Assembly: GCA_964615095.1 (NCBI GenBank)
Contig: CAZTPX010000003.1
Location: 62,001-126,000 of the forward strand
DNA length: 64,000 bases
Source: JANXQG01 sp964615095
GTDB taxonomy: Bacteria; Planctomycetota; Planctomycetia; Pirellulales; Thermoguttaceae
Direction: 5' to 3'
Below are positions 40,482-48,871 of the stretch, piece after piece. The position numbers and the translations under genes are program-made. The stretch's first letter is position 1, and each line of letters opens with the position of its first letter. Below the pieces are notes generated by a model. That model was not told the DNA's origin, searched no databases, and saw only the letters and a program-made list of their open reading frames with translations.

Positions 40482-41159
40482 TCAACTCCACCAGCTCTTT
40501 ATTTTCGCCCCGGCCGTGACGTTGTACTTCTTGACGATCGTGGCCGATTCCTTGGCATACTGGCCGTTGTGAACGTTGACCATTTCCAAGGTCAGCAGGT
40601 ACTCACGCTCGTAATTGGCATTGCTCCGCGTGGTGCCGGAGGTCACCTTGGCGATGAGCACGAAGTCGAACGGCTGCTGCATTTGTTCCATGCGCTCGGT
40701 GAGCATCCGCATGTTCTGCGGAAGGAAAACCTCGTCGGGCCGCAAGTTGGCGGACTGCAACCCCGCGTCGACGAAGCGTTTGCTGACTGGCTGGAAAGTC
40801 CCCGAATTGAGGATCCGCTGGTCGATCTGTTCGTAGAGCTGTTCGCGGAAATCGCCCAGTTCTTCGATGCTCTTGTTTTCCACGCCCAGGAAACAGATCC
40901 GCATGGGACCGTTTACTGCCGTGCCCTGCATGTACGCCGCCGGTTGAACGCCGCCGCAGTGCCGCGCCAAAAGGTTTGTAACGGCCCCGTCGACCAGCGG
41001 GCCATAGGTCTCGCTGCCGGCCGCATGGCTGCCGACCATCGTCTTGTCGCCCGGTTTGACGACCTCAGCCGTCTGGTTGCTGCGGCAGCCAAACTGCGCG
41101 CAGGTTCCCAAACCCAGAAGTCCCAATGTACTCGTACGAATAAACTGCCGTCTGTCCAT
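40482..41159 (-). CDS. LpoB-like penicillin-binding protein activator, Tat-type lipoprotein
   Basis: 225 residues from ATG 41159, with AGGGAG 8 bases upstream. The signal has a twin-arginine motif (MDRRQFIRTS) and a lipobox-like FGC at about residue 25, so it would be exported folded and lipidated. The rest matches the LpoB/COG3417 fold: MRICFLGVENKSIEELG, LNSGTFQPVSKRFVD, FDFVLIAKVTSGTTR and LTLEMVNVHNGQ. In gammaproteobacteria LpoB switches on the class A penicillin-binding protein PBP1b from the outer membrane. It sits upstream of the COG3014-like gene on the same strand. That it does the same here is inference. Confidence 0.75.
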   Translation of the reverse strand: MDRRQFIRTSTLGLLGLGTCAQFGCRSNQTAEVVKPGDKTMVGSHAAGSETYGPLVDGAVTNLLARHCGGVQPAAYMQGTAVNGPMRICFLGVENKSIEELGDFREQLYEQIDQRILNSGTFQPVSKRFVDAGLQSANLRPDEVFLPQNMRMLTERMEQMQQPFDFVLIAKVTSGTTRSNANYEREYLLTLEMVNVHNGQYAKESATIVKKYNVTAGAKIKSWWS

Positions 41160-41446
41160 CTTGCGGCTCCCTTTCCCGTTCGATCGAACTGACACCGAAG
41201 TCATGGTGGAAGTGAAACGGCTGGAGCCAAGGCAGCGCCCAGCCTTTTCTTATCTTCGGTTGTGACGATCGTTCGGCTTAGACCCCTGGAAAAGAATAAC
41301 GCGATTATTCGTAATCTAACGGCCAGAAATGCCACGGGCCGTCAAGTTAGGGAATCCGCGCGGGGTTTAACGCGCGTGCCCCCTGCTTGCGAGTCGTTCG
41401 GTTTAGGGCTCGTCAAAGAATTGATTGCGCGGAATTCGGCACGCTA
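41160..41446. other. 287-bp gap between the LpoB-like and cyclophilin genes
   Basis: No gene, repeat or clear hairpin seen. It should contain the promoter of the LpoB-like gene and the end of the cyclophilin transcript, but I could not place either. Confidence 0.3.
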
Positions 41447-42628
41447 TTAGTCCGTGTTCCCGGACTTCTTCAAGTCCTTCGCGTCGTAGGGGTGGTTGCG
41501 CTTGCGCGTTACCTCGGCCTTGACGATCGTGTCGGCCGGCCCGACCGTGGGATCATCGGGGTTCCGCCGCTTGAGTTTGGCCAGCACGTCGAATCCGCTG
41601 ATGACGCGGCCAAACACCGTGTGCTTGCCATCCAGGTGCTTGGTGGGCACGAAGGTGAGAAAGAACTGCGATCCGCCGGTATCCGGCTGCTCTTTCTTGG
41701 CCATGCTCAGGCTGCCGCGGAAGTGCAGACGGTGATCCGGCCGTGGGCACTCGCAGGGGATCGTATAGCCCGGCCCTCCCCCTCCGGTCCCCTGGGGATC
41801 GCCGCCCTGGGCCATGAAACCGGGCAGCACGCGATGGAATTTCAGGCCGTTGTAGAAGCCTTTCTCCACCAGCGTAATGAAATTCAACACCGTATTGGGA
41901 GCCTCGTTCTCGAATAGCTCGATTTCGATGTCGCCCTGACTGGTCTTCATCAGTACCCGCGGCAGATCGTTGGCCTTGGCCTCGGCCTCACGGATCTTCT
42001 TCTCCTTTTCCCAACCGGCCTTCGTTTCATCGATCATCTCAGGATACATGGCGTAATCGCGTTGCATGTCCTTGCTGACCTTGGCCAGCATGCCGGACGC
42101 CTGGGCCGCCTTCAGCCAGGGTTCGGCCAGGTCGTATTCGTTCACGCAGTACGCGGCTGCGCCAGCCAGGGCGGGCACAAGCCTGTCGTGGCACTTGTTG
42201 TCCATCAACAACTTGCCGATTTTGAAAGCAGCCTCATAGTCTTCGCTAAACACCCGATGGCCCAAAGTGTCCACCAGGATCTCGGTAATCTTGGAATCGG
42301 CGTTCGGGGCCTCGGCGTAGGCGCTTGCGGCGGCTTCCACCAGTTTTCCCTCCATAGTCATTGCTGTCGCCAAGCCCTGTTGGTACTGTTGGCGGATCTC
42401 CGCCTTCTTGGCGGCGTCGGTCGTGGTGGCGTACTGGCTCTTCAAGGCGCCTAAGTCGGCAATCAACGCATTCCACTCTCGGTCAATCCGGGCGAATTCC
42501 GCCGCCTTAGTTCCTGCGGCCGGCGATTGAACCTTGTCGCCGCCCGCGGGCGGGGCCGGCGGATCGTCAGACCAGGCCAAGGTCGCCGTGAGAGACAAAA
42601 CGATGGTAAGCAAGGCACGAAATAACAT
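41447..42628 (-). CDS. Exported cyclophilin-type peptidylprolyl isomerase with an N-terminal helical domain
   Basis: 393 residues from ATG 42628 (an ATG 6 bases earlier is also in frame; AGGA is better spaced for the second). The signal peptide is LFRALLTIVLSLTATLAWS. Residues about 20-200 are a helical region of unknown fold, rich in Ala, Glu and Lys. The C-terminal 170 residues are a cyclophilin domain: FHRVLPGFMAQGGDP (catalytic Arg, Phe, Met and Gln), GGSQFFLTF and HLDGKHTVFG. The usual tryptophan of human cyclophilin is Leu here, as in many bacterial forms. It would fold proteins outside the cytoplasm. Confidence 0.9.
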   Translation of the reverse strand: MLFRALLTIVLSLTATLAWSDDPPAPPAGGDKVQSPAAGTKAAEFARIDREWNALIADLGALKSQYATTTDAAKKAEIRQQYQQGLATAMTMEGKLVEAAASAYAEAPNADSKITEILVDTLGHRVFSEDYEAAFKIGKLLMDNKCHDRLVPALAGAAAYCVNEYDLAEPWLKAAQASGMLAKVSKDMQRDYAMYPEMIDETKAGWEKEKKIREAEAKANDLPRVLMKTSQGDIEIELFENEAPNTVLNFITLVEKGFYNGLKFHRVLPGFMAQGGDPQGTGGGGPGYTIPCECPRPDHRLHFRGSLSMAKKEQPDTGGSQFFLTFVPTKHLDGKHTVFGRVISGFDVLAKLKRRNPDDPTVGPADTIVKAEVTRKRNHPYDAKDLKKSGNTD

Positions 42629-42743
42629 GATCATTTTCCTAAATAATGGGGATTCACTCTAGTCATTATAAGCCTCTTGCCACTATTCATGCTGCGGCCC
42701 ATACCCTACCATAAGAAGCAGATTTGGCATAGAGGAACCGTTC

Positions 42744-43382
42744 ATGGTACAGCGAAAGAAGCCGGCAAACAAGAATTCTCAGCGCGGTCTGCCGGCACGA
42801 GGAGTGACTCCCGTCGGCGTGCGGATCATCGGGGGTACGTTTCGAGGGCGGAAACTGGAGTACTCAGGCGACTTGCGGACCCGGCCCATGAAGGACCGAG
42901 TTCGCGAGGCTCTCTTCAATCTGCTGGGCCACGCGGTCGAAGGCAAAATGGCCATCGATCTGTTTGCGGGCACGGGGGCACTCGGGTTGGAGGCCCTCAG
43001 CCGCAAGGCATCGCGGGCCGTTTTCATAGAACGACATCGGCCGACAGCCCAGGCAATCGTCCGAAATGCCACAACACTAGGGGCGGAGGCACTGGTCGAG
43101 ATCATCACGGCCGATACGTTTCTTTGGGTGCAACGACTCCCCGATTTGGGCAGTGGGCCGTGGCTGGTCTTCTGTTCGCCGCCTTACGAGTTGTACGCCT
43201 CAAGACACGACGATATGTTGCAACTCTTGAACCACTTGATCGACGAGGCCCCTCAAGAGAGTCTATTTGCCGTGGAGGCCGACAACCGGTTCAATTGGAG
43301 TACACTGCCCTCCGCCGACCAGTGGGACATCCGCCCCTATCCGCCGGCAATCTTGGGGATTTGGGAAAAACAAGGTACATGA
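42744..43382 (+). CDS. rsmD: 16S rRNA (guanine-966-N2)-methyltransferase, RsmD type
   Basis: 212 residues. RsmD signatures: RIIGGTFRGRKLEY, TRPMKDRVREALFNLL and the SAM motif AIDLFAGTGALGLEALSR. The catalytic motif IV, normally DPPF or DPPY, reads CSPPYELY, so the Asp is replaced by Ser. The Pro-Pro-Tyr core is kept; activity is probable but the change is notable. AGAGGA lies 9 bases before the ATG. It is followed 6 bp later by the cupin gene, so the two are co-transcribed. Confidence 0.88.
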   Translation: MVQRKKPANKNSQRGLPARGVTPVGVRIIGGTFRGRKLEYSGDLRTRPMKDRVREALFNLLGHAVEGKMAIDLFAGTGALGLEALSRKASRAVFIERHRPTAQAIVRNATTLGAEALVEIITADTFLWVQRLPDLGSGPWLVFCSPPYELYASRHDDMLQLLNHLIDEAPQESLFAVEADNRFNWSTLPSADQWDIRPYPPAILGIWEKQGT

Positions 43383-43388
43383 CTGACT

Positions 43389-43751
43389 ATGGATATTTTC
43401 AATCTCAACGATGTCGTCCCTTTTATCACCAAGGATGGTTCGGAAATTCGCGAGCTCCTAGCGTATCGAAATTCTTGTATCCGCAACCAGACCCTGGCCG
43501 AGGCCCGGCTCGCCCCGGGAGCGGCTATAACACCCCACAAACACCTTCAAACGGAGGAGATTTACTTCATTTTGGAAGGCGATGGCGAGATTCAAGTGGG
43601 CCAGGAGTTCCGGACAGTTCGGCCAAACGATGCTATCGCAATCCCTCCAGGAGAGTTGCATCAGATTACCAATACGGGTCGAGTGATGCTTCGTTTCTTG
43701 TGCTGCTGTGCCCCCGGCTATGAAAACGACGACACGGTTCTTGCAAACTGA
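43389..43751 (+). CDS. Single-domain cupin protein
   Basis: 120 residues. The cupin metal motif 1 is visible as PHKHLQTEEIYFILEGDG (two His and Glu) and motif 2 as AIAIPPGELHQI (His). The small conserved beta barrel is complete; substrates of single cupins of this size vary (mannose-6-phosphate isomerase-like, dioxygenase-like or binding proteins). It starts 6 bp after rsmD. Nothing in the sequence shows the substrate. Confidence 0.85.
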   Translation: MDIFNLNDVVPFITKDGSEIRELLAYRNSCIRNQTLAEARLAPGAAITPHKHLQTEEIYFILEGDGEIQVGQEFRTVRPNDAIAIPPGELHQITNTGRVMLRFLCCCAPGYENDDTVLAN

Positions 43752-43903
43752 TATTTGCGAAAGCCGCAAGTCCGTCTTTTTCCACAAGTTGCGCGCATGT
43801 GGAAGTTCCGATTCGCGTTTGATTCCGCCCGCGAAATAACCGATTTAATCCGATACCAGAAGCTGCATATTCTGGGCAGGCAATTCATGGATGGAGGCGC
43901 GGG

Positions 43904-46900
43904 ATGTTTGGCCGGCGAACGGACTTCAGTTGGCTTTTGATACTCTTGTTGGTGGGGATTTTCGTTTTGAGTCTGAAGGTACCGCGGCAGTGGGAGCGCA
44001 TTGCCCGGCCGACCCCCTTCGTGCTCAATGCGCATAACTCGAATCACGCTAAAGAGTTGACTTCGATTGCCGGCGGTCAAACTGGACCGTCGTTAGACGT
44101 TTTTCGCGCGATCAAGCCGGCAGGGCACGTTGCCAGCGATAACGGCCCGCTGGCCAATTCTGTTTCGCTGCCGACAAACGCGGTACCGGCAGCGGTTGCC
44201 TCGCCCGTTGCAGTGGCGAATGCGGTTCAGACGGACGTCGTTCCGGCTGCCGCGAGTGTCGAGCAACCGATTCCCGTCGCACTCGCTACGGAAGGACCAA
44301 AAGACAGGCCGGCCGACAACGTTGCTGTTTCCGAACCCAGCGCACCGCCACAGGCAACCCTGCCGACAGGGCAAGTCGCAGCGCAGGAAGTCGCGTCCAC
44401 CACTTTGGAGAAGGACGACGCGGTGCAGGTTCTGCCCGCGGTTCCTGCTTCCGAATCTGGCCCCAGCCTTGGCTCGGCCAACGCCGGCACGACGGAACTT
44501 GAAGTCCGCCGCCTGCCGCCATCGGAGATTTCGGTCGCCCAGGATCAACCGTCCGCGCCAGCCAGCAGTGGTCCCGAAGTGGTTCATCAACCGCCTTTGT
44601 CGGCAACGCCCGAGCCGGCCGTCGCGGCTGAGTCGTCGCCGGCCGCTAGCGAAACGGCTGCAAATCCTGTGCGTCCAGTCGTGCCCGAGCCACAACCGGT
44701 AGTTGAGCAGAATTCGTCCGCCGACCCGCAGCCTGCCCTGCCGCAAGCCAGCGCGGCGGTGATCGCCGAGAGCCCGCAGCCGGCGGTTGTCGCAAAACCG
44801 GCAGTCGTTGCCGAGGCAGCGCCCCCCGTTCCCGCCCCTGCCGTCGCCGAAGCGCCGATGAAGGCCATTGGACGGGCGTGGGAAGAGCCGGCGCACTTGC
44901 TGCTCCAATTGCAGGACTTGCAGAAGCACGAAGTCACGCGGGGATGGGCAGTGGAAGCGTCCATTGGCGTTCACAAATTGGGACCGGCGATCTCGGTTGG
45001 CGCGCCGGAGACGACGGAGATCCTGCAACACCTGGAGCAACTGACCGGCGAAACGCCGTCGTTGCTGACGAAGGTCGATGATGAGAACCTCGCGCAGAAT
45101 CTGTCGCTCACATCCTACGGGCTGGAACGGCGGATCACCATTTGGAAGCAAATTGGCCGCATGGGCGGAATGGCCCGCGCCGACGTCCCCCTGCCGGCTG
45201 TCGATCCACGCAGATTCAACAAGTGCCTCAACGACATCGATCAACTTACTGAAAATACGTCGGAAGGGCATGCCTGGCGGAAGTACTTGCTGATCGAGTC
45301 CCTGCACGACTGGGCCGCGCGCCGCCGCAATGCCGATGAACGGTTGCCGCGAGATTTGGCACAGCAGATCCTCAATCGCATGAACCAGATGTCGGTCACC
45401 ACGAACCAGCGGCAGTTCCTCACGACAGGGCCAATGGCCGCCTTGCACCAGGAGATGTTGCGCCATACGGCCGAGCCGCTGGAATCGAACCGCTTGCTGC
45501 AACACCTGGAGGCCTACGAGATAAGCGGGCTGCCCAGCGATGCCCGCGTGTTGGCCCGCGATTGCCAACTCCTGTCGGTCAGTTCGGCAGCGGCGCAGCG
45601 CGAATTGGGCGATCGTATCGAAATGTACTACCGCAACGCCAACATCCGCATTGCCGTCACCGCCGAGTTGCTCAATCGCTGGATTCCCAAACGAGAGCCG
45701 GAATTTGCGCCGGTCAAAGACAATATCCAGGGAGCGGACGTGCGGGGCGAAAGCCTGATGGCCAGCGAGGTTACTGTGCGGATGCTTCCCGATCCGCACC
45801 ACGTCCGCCTGGCATTGGAGGTCAACGGCCAAGTGGCCTCGCTGACCCGTTCCACGTCTGGCCCGGCCACTTTCTTCAGCGATAGCGAATCGACGTACAT
45901 CGCCCGCAAACCGATCGAGATCAGCCTTCGCGGTATCAACGCGGGGCCCACGGAAGTGGCCGTGGACAACAAGTCGCAACTGAAGGGCATCCACACCGAT
46001 TTCGACGGGTTCCCCATTGTTGGCCATTTTGCGCGGAACATGGCCCATCAGCAGCACGACGAGAAAATGCCGGCCGCCGAGGCCGAGGTCCGCGGAAAAA
46101 TTGCCGCGAAGGCGCGGGACCGGGTCGATCGCGAGACGACGGATCAGATTGCGGCAGCCGCCAAACGCTTACACGACGAGGTGCTCGGCCCGATGGACTC
46201 GCTGGTGCTGGATCCGATGATGGTGGCCGCGGAAACGACGGACAAGCGTTTCAGCATGCGGATTCGCCTGGCCGGCCCCGACCAACTGGGCGGCCACACG
46301 CCGCGTCCGCAGGCCCCCAGCGACAGCCTAGCCAGTGTGCAAATCCACGAGAGCATGCTCAACAACATGCTGGAGCGGCTGGAACTCAATGGTCAGACCT
46401 TCGATCTGGCCGGCCTGGGCCGGCGGATCTCCGAGCGGTTCCATCGCTTCCAGCCCAAGCCGGTGGATCCGGACCAGGAAGACGTGAAGATCACCTTCGC
46501 CGCCAAGGACGCGGTCCGCGTGCGTTGCAACGACGGCCGCTTGGAGATCACACTGGCGATTGCCCGATTGAGCAAGGGGGCGCGGAAGTGGAAGGACTTC
46601 CAGGTGCGCGCATTCTACCGGCCGGCCGTGCAGGGCCGCTCGGTCGATTTGGCGCGCGAGGGCATCGTGCAATTGATTGGCGCGCGGACCAATGTTGCCT
46701 CGCAGATCGCCCTGCGGGGCGTCTTTTCGAAGGTCTTCTCCCAAAAGGAGCCGATTCACGCCACACCCGAGTCGTTCATCAAGAATCCGAAGCTCAACGG
46801 CGTGGCCGTGACGCAATTGGCGATTGACGACGGCTGGATCGGCGCCGCGATCGGCCCGCAACGAATTGTCACCGCGCAAGCGGGGGCGGCGCGGCGGTAG
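43904..46900 (+). CDS. Large anchored protein with a Pro/Ala/Val-rich linker, unknown function
   Basis: 998 residues. ATG 43904 is preceded by GGAGG 6 bases upstream. A single hydrophobic segment at about residues 10-25 anchors it, followed by a roughly 260-residue region rich in Pro, Ala, Val, Ser and Glu (disordered linker, crossing the periplasm or cell-wall space). The remaining 650 residues are folded, with alternating helical and beta-type stretches and charged clusters. No family is recognised. It resembles other planctomycete proteins of unknown role; an envelope-spanning role is inferred only from layout. It stands alone in its orientation before the mutase gene, which ends 46 bp away on the other strand. 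Confidence 0.65.
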   Translation: MFGRRTDFSWLLILLLVGIFVLSLKVPRQWERIARPTPFVLNAHNSNHAKELTSIAGGQTGPSLDVFRAIKPAGHVASDNGPLANSVSLPTNAVPAAVASPVAVANAVQTDVVPAAASVEQPIPVALATEGPKDRPADNVAVSEPSAPPQATLPTGQVAAQEVASTTLEKDDAVQVLPAVPASESGPSLGSANAGTTELEVRRLPPSEISVAQDQPSAPASSGPEVVHQPPLSATPEPAVAAESSPAASETAANPVRPVVPEPQPVVEQNSSADPQPALPQASAAVIAESPQPAVVAKPAVVAEAAPPVPAPAVAEAPMKAIGRAWEEPAHLLLQLQDLQKHEVTRGWAVEASIGVHKLGPAISVGAPETTEILQHLEQLTGETPSLLTKVDDENLAQNLSLTSYGLERRITIWKQIGRMGGMARADVPLPAVDPRRFNKCLNDIDQLTENTSEGHAWRKYLLIESLHDWAARRRNADERLPRDLAQQILNRMNQMSVTTNQRQFLTTGPMAALHQEMLRHTAEPLESNRLLQHLEAYEISGLPSDARVLARDCQLLSVSSAAAQRELGDRIEMYYRNANIRIAVTAELLNRWIPKREPEFAPVKDNIQGADVRGESLMASEVTVRMLPDPHHVRLALEVNGQVASLTRSTSGPATFFSDSESTYIARKPIEISLRGINAGPTEVAVDNKSQLKGIHTDFDGFPIVGHFARNMAHQQHDEKMPAAEAEVRGKIAAKARDRVDRETTDQIAAAAKRLHDEVLGPMDSLVLDPMMVAAETTDKRFSMRIRLAGPDQLGGHTPRPQAPSDSLASVQIHESMLNNMLERLELNGQTFDLAGLGRRISERFHRFQPKPVDPDQEDVKITFAAKDAVRVRCNDGRLEITLAIARLSKGARKWKDFQVRAFYRPAVQGRSVDLAREGIVQLIGARTNVASQIALRGVFSKVFSQKEPIHATPESFIKNPKLNGVAVTQLAIDDGWIGAAIGPQRIVTAQAGAARR

Positions 46901-46945
46901 GTGGCGACTCGCGAACTAGAGGCGGGAATGCAGGAGGCGTACGGC

Positions 46946-48748
46946 CTACACGCCCGCGAACTTCCGCAGATCGGCCCCAAAGGCCTTCATGCGTGCCGCC
47001 TGCGCGGCCTTGACGGCAGCCAGATCCACAGACGCCGTCGGCGGATCGAAAGCGAACATGTAGAACTTCACCTTCGGTTCCGTGCCCGAGGGACGCACAG
47101 CCACATAATTGCCCTCGGCCTGCAGGTCCAAGATCACCAGGTCGCCCTTGGGTCCGCCCAGCGGAGTCGGCGTGCCGCCAAACGCCGTCATGCTGTTTTC
47201 AAGATAGTCGCGCACGCGGGCCAGTTTCAGGCCGCCCAATTCCAGCGGCGGATGGGAGCGGAACTTGGCCATCAGGGCCTTCATCGCATCCATGCCCTGC
47301 TCGCCGGGCATCTGCACGTTGATCTGGCTTTCGCTATGGCAGCCGTAGCGCACGAACAGTTCGTCGAGCTGCTGGTGCACGGTCTTGCCGCGGGCCTTGA
47401 GGCGCGCGGCCAATTCGGCCAGCAACAGCGAAGCCACGGCCGCGTCCTTGTCGCGCACGTGGTCGCCAGCCAGAAAACCGTAGGACTCTTCGGCGCCGAA
47501 GACAAAATCCTGCGGCCCGCGAAGATCCATCTCGCCACCAATGTATTTGAAGCCCACCAGCAGATTGCCTGCCGTTAGCACGCCGTAGTCGTCGGCAATG
47601 CGGCGAATCAACTCCGTGGTGACTAGCGTCTTTACCACGTACAAGCGAGAGTGGAGCGTGCCCGCCGCCTTGCGGGCGGCAAGCAGGGAATCCGTCAGCA
47701 GCGAGCCGATCTGGTTGCCGGTCAGAGTTCCCCAGGCAGCGTCGGCGGTCGCCGTCAGCCGGGCGGCACAGCCCAGGCGATCGCAGTCGGGATCGGTAGC
47801 CAGGATCAGGTCCGCGCCAATTTGCTTGCCGCGGGCGATCATGGCGTCAAAGACGACGGCATTCTCCGGATTGGCAATGTGGCCGGGAACATTGGTGAAA
47901 TCGGGATCGGGTGCCGCGTGCGGGCCAAAGACCTCGACATCTTTGAAACCGGCCGCATCCAGCACCGGGCAAACCGCCGACGTGCCTACGCCGTGCAGCG
48001 GCGAGTAGATGATCTTCAAATTGCGAGGCCCGGCGGTGCTCTGCCGCAGGACCGCCGCAACGAAGGCCGCATCGACCTCTTCCTGACAATACTCGATCTG
48101 TCCCGAGGCCAGTCCCGATTTCCAAGGAATCCGCGTGATTTCCTGGACACCGTAGACCCGCTCGATCACGCCGCTGTCATGGGGGGGAAGCAACTGGCCG
48201 CCGGTCGACCAATAGACCTTCAACGCGTTGTCGGTGGGCGGATTATGGCTGGCGGTGATCATGATGCCGCAGTCGCAGTGCTTGTAACGCACCGTGAACG
48301 ACTCCTCGGGCGTGCTGCGGTAGCCGTCGAGGAACCAGACCTTGAAACCCGCGGCGGCCATAATCTCGGCGCAAAGTTCGGCGAACTCCCGCGAGCGATG
48401 CCGCGTATCGTAGGCAATTGCGCAGGCCAACGGCTTGTCGCCGACCGTTTCACGAACGTAATCGGCCAGCCCTTGGGCGCTTTCGCCGATCGTACGGTCG
48501 TTGATGGCGTTGGTGCCGATGGGGTAGAGCCTGCCGCGGCGGCCGCCAGTGCCGAAGGGGATAGTCGTCCAGAAGACGTCGTCCAGTTCCTTCCACTTGC
48601 CGGCGGCGACATGTTCGGCCACTGCCGGAGCATATTCGGCCAGATAGGAGGCGGTCAGCCAGATACGAATGTTTTCCACGGCGGCGGGCGAGAGTTTGCC
48701 CGCCGCGGTAGCCACGTCAAGTTGTTGCAATGCTTGTTGGGTATTCAT
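46946..48748 (-). CDS. Phosphoglucomutase/phosphomannomutase-family enzyme
   Basis: 600 residues, longer than PMM/PGM (about 450) and close to the PgcA/phosphopentomutase-like branch (about 560-600). The phosphoserine loop is TASHNPPTDNALKVYW, the metal loop ATDPDCDRLG, the sugar-binding loop FGAEESYGFLAGDHVRDKD and the C-terminal phosphate-binding loop AVRPSGTEPKVKFYMF. All four active-site loops are complete. It interconverts sugar 1- and 6-phosphates for glycan or storage synthesis; glucose as substrate is most usual for this size class. Divergent from the next phosphohexomutase gene. Confidence 0.92.
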   Translation of the reverse strand: MNTQQALQQLDVATAAGKLSPAAVENIRIWLTASYLAEYAPAVAEHVAAGKWKELDDVFWTTIPFGTGGRRGRLYPIGTNAINDRTIGESAQGLADYVRETVGDKPLACAIAYDTRHRSREFAELCAEIMAAAGFKVWFLDGYRSTPEESFTVRYKHCDCGIMITASHNPPTDNALKVYWSTGGQLLPPHDSGVIERVYGVQEITRIPWKSGLASGQIEYCQEEVDAAFVAAVLRQSTAGPRNLKIIYSPLHGVGTSAVCPVLDAAGFKDVEVFGPHAAPDPDFTNVPGHIANPENAVVFDAMIARGKQIGADLILATDPDCDRLGCAARLTATADAAWGTLTGNQIGSLLTDSLLAARKAAGTLHSRLYVVKTLVTTELIRRIADDYGVLTAGNLLVGFKYIGGEMDLRGPQDFVFGAEESYGFLAGDHVRDKDAAVASLLLAELAARLKARGKTVHQQLDELFVRYGCHSESQINVQMPGEQGMDAMKALMAKFRSHPPLELGGLKLARVRDYLENSMTAFGGTPTPLGGPKGDLVILDLQAEGNYVAVRPSGTEPKVKFYMFAFDPPTASVDLAAVKAAQAARMKAFGADLRKFAGV

Positions 48749-48815
48749 GATGGAGCAATTGTACGAAATGGCGGTACTGGCGAAAAGCGGGGCGGATGGC
48801 TCTTTGCCCGGTTCA

Positions 48816-48844
48816 TTGATCGATTTGCCATGAGGCTATATAAT
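48816..48844 (+). promoter_or_regulatory. Candidate sigma70-type promoter of the second phosphohexomutase gene
   Basis: TTGATC at 48816-48821, 17-base spacer, perfect TATAAT at 48839-48844. Transcription would start near 48851, upstream of the GTG at 48872 and downstream of the alternative ATG at 48830. This supports the GTG start. Confidence 0.5.
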
Positions 48845-48871
48845 CGCGGAAACTACAGAAAGGCCCTGATC

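Noticed and set aside
47651..48871. Upstream extension of the second phosphohexomutase frame
   Set aside because: The frame is open but antisense to the other mutase gene, and the conserved N-terminus begins at the GTG 48872, just after a good promoter.
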